From contig JAAYHA010000286.1 of the NCBI GenBank assembly GCA_012727545.1, positions 1 through 10,546 of the forward strand: DNA of 10,546 bases, written 5' to 3'. The translations under genes and the position numbers were made by a program. Positions 6,010 through 10,546 of the stretch are shown in pieces (the first letter of the stretch is position 1; the number at the start of each line of letters is the position of its first letter). This DNA comes from Synergistaceae bacterium (lineage in GTDB: Bacteria > Synergistota > Synergistia > Synergistales > Synergistaceae). The notes beneath the pieces are model-generated. The model saw only the letters and a program-made list of their open reading frames with translations. It searched no databases and was not told the DNA's origin.

Positions 6010-7086
6010 TCAGATATATTCTCCGCCGGGGTAAAACCGAGGCCGTTCTTCTTTAAGAAGTATCCTTTCTGCTCCTTTGTAAAGCGCCTCGAGTTCGTTC
6101 TCTCCGGGTATTATGACTATAGGAGCAAGGAATTTTATTTTTTTCAGCAGCATTTCCATCAGTCGGTCGGAGTGCGCCATGCCACCTGTCAGTATGACCG
6201 AATCGATCTCACCGTCCAGTACCGTGCACAGCTCCCCGATGCCTTTTGCTATCTGATATACAAAAGCTTCCAGGACTATCGAGGCTTCCGGATCGTTTTC
6301 TGCCATTTTGAAGACTTCCCTTATGTCGCGCGTTCCCAGATAGGCGACCAGGCCCCATCCTGACAGAAGTTTTTTCTTTAGTTCAGCTTCGGTGTACTTT
6401 CCGCTGAAGATAAGGTCGACGAGTTCTCCGACGGGAAGCCCTCCCGCGCGTTCAGGGGAGAACGGACCGTCTGCTTTGGCACCTATGACATCGATTATCT
6501 TACCGCCGCAATGGACTCCGATTGTGATGCCCGTACCCAGATGAGCTACCACGAACCGACAGTCCTCATATTTTTTCCCAAGACCGGCCGCGACCTTTCT
6601 TGCAACAGCTTTCTGGTTGAGCGCATGGACGAGGCTGGACCTTTTGATCTCGGGTGCGCCGGAGATCCTTGCCACATCGGTGAGTTCATCTACCGAGACA
6701 GGGTCGACGATATAAGCTTCACATCCCGAAAGGTCTGCGAATTTTTTTGCAATGAACGCTCCGAGGTTTGATGCGTGTTCCCCTCTGGGGGCCTCTTTAA
6801 GGTAATCTGTCATATCTTCTGTCACTAAATACGTGCCGCTTGGTATGGGCGCGAGTATACCGCCCCTTCCGACCACAGCGTCAAAGCTGTCCGGTCTGAC
6901 ACCTTTGTCAAGAAGATTCCTGTTGATGAGGTCGAATCTGTGCTCAAGCTGATCAAGAACGCATTTAAACTCTGAAATCAGTCCATGGTCAACAGGGATA
7001 TTCTCTTTCAGGATCTCTTCTCCGTTTTCGAATACCGCGATCTTTGTTGAAGTCGATCCGGGGTTAACAGCGAGAATCCTGTACAT
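6010..7086 (-). CDS. buk: Butyrate kinase
   Basis: This 358-residue enzyme of the acetate/butyrate kinase (ASKHA) family interconverts butyryl-phosphate plus ADP with butyrate plus ATP, the last step of butyrate (or branched-chain acid) formation in the cytoplasm. Family motifs are intact: VNPGSTSTKIAVF (phosphate-1 loop, residues 7-19), VGRGG (72-76), VAHLGTGITIG (180-190), ILTGGMAHS (298-306) and PGENELEALYKGA (328-340). The length matches the usual 355-360. The frame opens further to 7116, but ATG 7086 begins exactly at the conserved N-terminus (MYRILAVNPGS). It has GGAGGG 11 nt upstream inside the end of ptb, with only 2 nt between the genes. In amino-acid fermenters the pair also handles isobutyryl- and isovaleryl-CoA; specificity cannot be seen here. 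Confidence 0.96.
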   Translation of the reverse strand: MYRILAVNPGSTSTKIAVFENGEEILKENIPVDHGLISEFKCVLDQLEHRFDLINRNLLDKGVRPDSFDAVVGRGGILAPIPSGTYLVTEDMTDYLKEAPRGEHASNLGAFIAKKFADLSGCEAYIVDPVSVDELTDVARISGAPEIKRSSLVHALNQKAVARKVAAGLGKKYEDCRFVVAHLGTGITIGVHCGGKIIDVIGAKADGPFSPERAGGLPVGELVDLIFSGKYTEAELKKKLLSGWGLVAYLGTRDIREVFKMAENDPEASIVLEAFVYQIAKGIGELCTVLDGEIDSVILTGGMAHSDRLMEMLLKKIKFLAPIVIIPGENELEALYKGAERILLKEERPRFYPGGEYI

Positions 7087-7088
7087 AG

Positions 7089-8003
7089 CTACTTCATCCC
7101 TCCGGAAATGATACACGCAAGCGCCATGCTCAGGAATTTCGATTCAGGCGGATCAGACCTTGAGACAAGGACTATCGGGACCATTGCGCCGAGGACCAGT
7201 CCCGCCATTTGAGCGTGGCAGTAGTGGACGAGCGTTTTGCAGTGGACGTTTCCGCATTCTATGTTCGGGACAAGGGTGAGATCCACCTTGCCGGCTATCT
7301 TGCTCTTTATTCCTTTGTGTTCCGCATACTTTTGTGAGGCAACAACATCGATCGCCATCGGCCCTTCCACCGTGCATGTGCAGGGCAGGTCGTTAAATTC
7401 CCCGTTTTCCCATGCTTTCACAAGTCCTGCCGCATCCACTGTGGACTGGACATGTGGATCGACTTTTTCATTTGCGGCTATGCATGCAGCATTTACGTGA
7501 TCGTAGCCGAGTGCGCTTATAGCTTCCAGCGCGTTTCTCAGTATCTGTTTTTTCTGGTCGAGGTTCGGTGCAACGTTGAATCCGCTGTCTGTGCAGAAAG
7601 ATAGGTGGTTCTCCCCGGGTATCTCCATTATTGCAAGATGGGTGAGAAGGCGTCCTGTCCTAAGACCGTTTTCCCTGTCCAGCACTGCTTTAAGAAAATC
7701 AGAAGTGTTTATCAGGCCTTTCATAAGGGCATCGCCCTTTCCTTCCCTTACACACTGAACTGCGATGGCCGCGGCAGATGAGAGGGTCTCCGCATGGATT
7801 ATTTCCACTTTGTCAGAGATCCCTGCCTCTTTTACCGCCGGAAGGATCAATTCACTGTCTCCTGTAAGTATTGCTCTTCCCAGGCCCCTTTTCATTGCGA
7901 GCCTTATCGCCTCAATACTCTCTGCATCCGCTGCAGCGAGGACAACTTTACTTCCTGCAAGGCACCCGCTGCTGTTCATAATTTCAATGAACCTTTTAAA
8001 CAT
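7089..8003 (-). CDS. ptb: Phosphate butyryltransferase
   Basis: This 304-residue phosphate acyltransferase (Pta/Ptb family) converts butyryl-CoA and phosphate to butyryl-phosphate and CoA, supplying butyrate kinase. Recognisable motifs are LMKGLINTSDFLKAVL (residues 93-108), VPNIECGN (245-252) and VLVSRSDPPESK (278-289), in the usual order, and the length is normal for Ptb (about 300). The frame extends to 8108 but ATG 8003 is preceded by GGGGG (8011-8015) at seven bases and matches family starts (MFKRF). It is the first gene of the - strand operon ptb-buk and is divergent from the MATE gene. Together with the iorA gene nearby it indicates energy conservation by substrate-level phosphorylation from acyl-CoAs, some derived from amino acids. 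Confidence 0.96.
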   Translation of the reverse strand: MFKRFIEIMNSSGCLAGSKVVLAAADAESIEAIRLAMKRGLGRAILTGDSELILPAVKEAGISDKVEIIHAETLSSAAAIAVQCVREGKGDALMKGLINTSDFLKAVLDRENGLRTGRLLTHLAIMEIPGENHLSFCTDSGFNVAPNLDQKKQILRNALEAISALGYDHVNAACIAANEKVDPHVQSTVDAAGLVKAWENGEFNDLPCTCTVEGPMAIDVVASQKYAEHKGIKSKIAGKVDLTLVPNIECGNVHCKTLVHYCHAQMAGLVLGAMVPIVLVSRSDPPESKFLSMALACIISGGMK

Positions 8004-8089
8004 AAACACACCCCCTTTACTCAACATTATAATCTCTTGAGCAGGTTTTGCATTATAATAGACCGAATATTTCCACAAGGGGAATCCAA
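8004..8089. promoter_or_regulatory. Divergent promoter region ptb / MATE with duplicated CATTATAAT
   Basis: The 86-nt spacer carries CATTATAAT twice (8025-8033 and 8051-8059, starts 26 bp apart). ATTATAAT is self-complementary, so each copy offers a TATAAT -10 on both strands. The right copy is well placed for the MATE gene (+), the left copy for ptb (-). Neither has a convincing -35 at 16-18 nt, so the assignment of each box is uncertain. Confidence 0.4.
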
Positions 8090-9496
8090 ATGAAATTTCT
8101 AAAGACAATGAAGAGGATGACCTGGCTCAGGGGCAAGGCAGATCTGGGCAGGGGTCCTGTGCTCAGTACACTTATAAAACTCTCTATACCATCCATAGCG
8201 ATGGTACTTTTTCATACCCTCTTCCACCTTGTGGACACGGTCTTTATCTCATGGCTGGGCGAGAGCCACATGGTGGCGATATCGTACACCTTCCCAGTTC
8301 AGATAGGTGTATTTGCGATCCTGGAAGGGGTCGGTAACGGAATGACAGCGCTGTGCGGAAGGAGACTGGGTGAAGGCAACCTTGAAGAAGCAAGGAGCAC
8401 AGCTCTTGCTGCCATGGGTTTTGCTTACCTCCTCAGCCTGATCTGGATTCCCTTCCTCTTTCCCTATACTTCAAACATATTCTTCAGGACTCTCGGTGCA
8501 TCCGACGCGGAGACCCTGCGTCAGGCATGGCTCTATAATATGTGGATACCACCAACGTTTATGCTTATAAGCTTTTCGTATGTCGTAAACTCTGTCTTCA
8601 GATGCCAGGGCAATACTATGATCCCCCTGAAGTTTTTTCTTATTTCAAACGGTCTCAACATTGTCCTTGACCCGATATTTATATTCACTCTGGGTTGGGG
8701 GATAACCGGCGCGGCTGCAGCTACTTTCGTTGGAAGGCTTGCCGGTATAGCCTATCTTATAAAGAAACTGAAGACGGAAAGTGAGATCCAGGTGCCTTTC
8801 AGGCCTCACATAAGGTTACCAATGCTGCCGCTGTGGGGGAGGATAACTGCTATCGGATTCCCTGTAACACTTTCGACTGCCAGCGTTGCCCTGGGGATGG
8901 GAAGCGTCAACAATATTCTCTCCGGAACCTTTGGTCCTCAGGCTGTAGCTGCATGGATGGTGGGGCTTCGGATCGAGGACCTGGCCTTCAATACACTGAT
9001 GGGAATAAACGACGCTTTGGTTCCCTTCCTTTCCTTCAACTACGGCAGGCGGGACCTGGGGAGGATGAAGAAGGGGATAAGGTCCGGGCTCATAATAAGC
9101 TCGGTGATCACCGGCGGTTTGGGACTTATAGTATGTCTGTTCCCCTTTCCGTTCATAGAGCTTTTCAGGCCTACGGAGGAGATAGCAAGGACAGCTGCTC
9201 AGGCTATAAGGATAACCATAGCAGGTTATCCAATGGTAATATTCAGTGTCATGTACAACGCGCTCTTTGTTGCGACGGGATTTTCATCCTTCGGTCTTAT
9301 TACCCAGATCTTCCGCTCCCTGCTGATCAGGGTTCCTGCTGCCCAATTTTTGTCCGGTATCTTGTCGCTTGACCAAATATGGTGGTTCCAGCCGATATCA
9401 TCTTTTGGAGCTGCCTTGATTACAGGACTATTTTCATGGATACTTTTGCGAAAGTTAAAGCGAGATATGGAGTCCCCAAAGCTCCCGGCCAGTTAA
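8090..9496 (+). CDS. MATE-family efflux transporter
   Basis: This 468-residue protein has about twelve hydrophobic segments in two homologous halves, typical of MATE (MatE/NorM-DinF) exporters that expel cationic compounds or drugs using Na+ or H+. The N-terminal half shows LIKLSIPSIAMVLFHTLFHLVDTVFISWLG followed by AISYTFPVQIG, classic MATE helix 1-2 sequence. The second half repeats the pattern (ITAIGFPVTLSTASVALGMGSVN, then NDALVPFLSFNYGR). ATG 8090 has AAGGGGA (8077-8083) just upstream and was preferred over the ATG at 8048, which lies in the promoter spacer. It is transcribed divergently from ptb. The substrate is unknown; linkage to fermentation genes is probably positional only. Confidence 0.93.
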   Translation: MKFLKTMKRMTWLRGKADLGRGPVLSTLIKLSIPSIAMVLFHTLFHLVDTVFISWLGESHMVAISYTFPVQIGVFAILEGVGNGMTALCGRRLGEGNLEEARSTALAAMGFAYLLSLIWIPFLFPYTSNIFFRTLGASDAETLRQAWLYNMWIPPTFMLISFSYVVNSVFRCQGNTMIPLKFFLISNGLNIVLDPIFIFTLGWGITGAAAATFVGRLAGIAYLIKKLKTESEIQVPFRPHIRLPMLPLWGRITAIGFPVTLSTASVALGMGSVNNILSGTFGPQAVAAWMVGLRIEDLAFNTLMGINDALVPFLSFNYGRRDLGRMKKGIRSGLIISSVITGGLGLIVCLFPFPFIELFRPTEEIARTAAQAIRITIAGYPMVIFSVMYNALFVATGFSSFGLITQIFRSLLIRVPAAQFLSGILSLDQIWWFQPISSFGAALITGLFSWILLRKLKRDMESPKLPAS

Positions 9497-9508
9497 AGCT
9501 ACATTGAC

Positions 9509-9536
9509 TTGACTTTATTTTATTTAATGATATAAA
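9509..9536 (+). promoter_or_regulatory. Predicted promoter for iorA (extended -10)
   Basis: TTGACT (9509-9514) is 16 nt from TATAAA (9531-9536), and TG at 9528-9529 completes an extended -10 (TGnTATAAA). A second TTGACT at 9504-9509 overlaps the first. Initiation near 9543 would leave a leader of about 150 nt before the iorA ATG. Confidence 0.6.
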
Positions 9537-9542
9537 CATTTT

Positions 9543-9692
9543 GGCAGGAAGGGGAGAGCCTCTTCCGGTGAGAGAAGAGCAAGGATGAAGATTTGCAGAA
9601 TAGAATAGACAAGGCAAGGAAAACTCTTAAAATTATAGGGAGCCTGTCATTTCTATGGCGGGCTTCTTTTGTACATTGAGGAGGGCTAGTAA
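9543..9692 (+). promoter_or_regulatory. Structured iorA leader, possible attenuator
   Basis: Hairpin A pairs GGAAGGGG (9547-9554) with CCTCTTCC (9559-9566). Hairpin B pairs CTCTTC (9560-9565) with GAAGAG (9574-9579) and excludes A. GACAAGGC (9608-9615) can pair, with one bulged A, to GCCTGTC (9642-9648), the left arm of the terminator at 9641-9670, and so could act as an antiterminator. No T-box signature or known riboswitch core was recognised. A small reading frame (MKICRIE, from ATG 9584) is present but shows no codon run that would suggest a leader peptide. Confidence 0.45.
9641..9670 (+). terminator. Terminator hairpin 23 nt before iorA
   Basis: AGCCTGTCAT (9641-9650) pairs with ATGGCGGGCT (9655-9664) over ten positions including two G-U pairs, with a TTCT loop and a TCTTTT tail. 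It lies between the MATE stop (9496) and the iorA ribosome site (9678-9685). It may end the MATE transcript, attenuate iorA, or both. Confidence 0.7.
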
Positions 9693-10546
9693 ATGGCCAA
9701 ACGTGTCTGCATGGGCAACGAGGCGATCGCTCTGGGAGCCGCCAGGGCAGGGGTAAGTGTCGTTTCCGGTTACCCAGGAACTCCGTCAACAGAGATCATT
9801 GAGACACTTTTAAATGAGAAGATCCCGGAAATTCAAGTACAGTGGTCCACAAACGAAAAAACAGCAATGGAAGTTGCTGCCGGGGCTGCCTATGCAGGTG
9901 CCAGATCTATGGTCACGATGAAGCAGGTGGGGCTGAACGTAGCCGCCGACCCTCTCATGAGCCTTTCTTATGTTGGAATAGAGGGCGGGATGGTAGTTGT
10001 CGTGGCTGACGATCCCGGACCGTGGTCTTCGCAGACTGAGCAGGATACCAGACACTTTGCAAAATTTGCGAATCTGCCGGTATTTGACCCGTCTTCTCCC
10101 GAAGAAGCCTATCAGATGGTCTCGTCTGCATTCGACCTCTCAGAGGAATTTAAGCTCCCGGTATTTCTCAGGCCTACGACAAGGGTCTGTCATGCAAGCG
10201 CAACAGTGGATCTGGAGAATGATCTGGGCCCCAGGCTTGCAGCAGGTTTTGAAAAAAAACCTGACTGGATTATCTTCCCTGCTCTTTCCTACAGGAAGCA
10301 CGGCGAGCTTGAACAAAAGCAAAAACTTATTTCTGATAAATTAAGCACACTTCCTTTCAACAGGATCATAAAGGGGGGAAGGAAGGGGATAGCTGTATCG
10401 GGTATATCCTATCTCTACGCTATGGAAGTAATAAAGGAATTTGATCTCGACCTGACAGTATTCAAGGTAGGTACCCCATACCCTCTCCCACTCAGGCTTG
10501 CTCAAGAATTTTTGTCCTTTGTAGATCAGGTAATGGTGGTCGAAGA
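9693..10546 (+). CDS. iorA: Indolepyruvate:ferredoxin oxidoreductase alpha subunit, 3' end outside the window
   Basis: An open frame of 284 codons continues to the last base. IorA is usually about 600 residues, so roughly half is seen. The visible part is the N-terminal thiamin-diphosphate (pyrimidine-type) domain: GNEAIALGAARAGVSVVSGYPGTPSTE (residues 8-34), the conserved Glu in STNEKTAMEVAAGAA (Glu60), and KQVGLNVAADPLMSLSY (77-93). Then comes the start of the transketolase C-like domain (IAVSGISYLYAMEV, FKVGTPYPLP). The C-terminal TPP-binding and iron-sulfur parts lie beyond the window. The enzyme oxidatively decarboxylates aryl-pyruvates from Trp, Phe and Tyr transamination to aryl-acyl-CoA, reducing ferredoxin. 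GAGGAGGG (9678-9685) lies seven bases before the ATG. The beta subunit gene is expected directly downstream. Confidence 0.95.
   Translation, partial: MAKRVCMGNEAIALGAARAGVSVVSGYPGTPSTEIIETLLNEKIPEIQVQWSTNEKTAMEVAAGAAYAGARSMVTMKQVGLNVAADPLMSLSYVGIEGGMVVVVADDPGPWSSQTEQDTRHFAKFANLPVFDPSSPEEAYQMVSSAFDLSEEFKLPVFLRPTTRVCHASATVDLENDLGPRLAAGFEKKPDWIIFPALSYRKHGELEQKQKLISDKLSTLPFNRIIKGGRKGIAVSGISYLYAMEVIKEFDLDLTVFKVGTPYPLPLRLAQEFLSFVDQVMVVE

Noticed and set aside
6010..6012. UGA stop of buk as a second selenocysteine codon
   Set aside because: The protein already has full family length and the codons after it read into a short basic peptide with no motif; it is an ordinary stop.
5756..6034. Plus-strand 92-codon frame in the buk–HdeD gap
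   Set aside because: It has no ribosome site or domain-like pattern and runs antisense to the better supported small ORF; it also enters the end of buk.
9584..9607. Seven-codon reading frame MKICRIE in the iorA leader as an attenuation peptide
   Set aside because: It contains no run of aromatic or other regulatory codons, so ribosome-stalling control is not supported; only the RNA folds remain suggestive.

Overview
The window looks like the chromosome of an anaerobic, amino-acid-fermenting bacterium of moderate GC content. A phosphate butyryltransferase–butyrate kinase pair and the start of an indolepyruvate:ferredoxin oxidoreductase point that way. Together with several DMT/MFS/MATE exporters and a racemase, they suggest a Synergistota-type or Clostridia-like asaccharolytic organism. 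Synergistota is my best guess, but it is an inference from gene content and protein flavour only. There is no mobile element, CRISPR array, tRNA or rRNA.

Layout. (1) Positions 1-2824, + strand: a tightly packed transporter operon of a DMT/EamA permease (5' end outside the window), an MFS exporter and a second EamA permease. It ends in a hairpin terminator with a possible alternative fold. (2) Positions 2974-3723, - strand: an Asp/Glu-racemase-family protein. It is divergent from a + strand pair at 3911-5089 (TlpA-like thioredoxin and CcdA-like membrane thiol/disulfide carrier), and the two overlapping promoters share a dyad. (3) Positions 5175-8003, - strand: in transcription order ptb, buk, a previously uncalled tiny ORF, and an HdeD-like membrane protein. 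A strong bidirectional terminator separates this group from ccdA. (4) Positions 8090-9496, + strand: a MATE exporter divergent from ptb. (5) Positions 9497-10546: a promoter, a structured leader with a terminator hairpin just before the start codon, and the 5' part of iorA, which runs off the window.

The most interesting observation is at 5752-5886 on the - strand. A 44-codon ORF with a good Shine-Dalgarno contains one in-frame UGA. If the UGA is read as selenocysteine, the product is a basic N-terminus, a Cys-Pro-Pro-Sec redox motif, one transmembrane helix and a Lys-rich tail. Directly after the UGA lies a 6-bp hairpin with a GGUC apical loop, 23 nt downstream, which is the geometry of a bacterial SECIS element. 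The next gene, 16 nt further on, encodes an HdeD/DUF308 protein whose only two cysteines are in its C-terminal tail. The convergent neighbours encode a CPPC thioredoxin and CcdA. I infer a small membrane selenoprotein working with HdeD in thiol redox chemistry; this is a hypothesis from sequence alone.

The second candidate is the iorA leader, where mutually exclusive hairpins and an antiterminator/terminator pair suggest transcription attenuation. No known riboswitch class was recognised.
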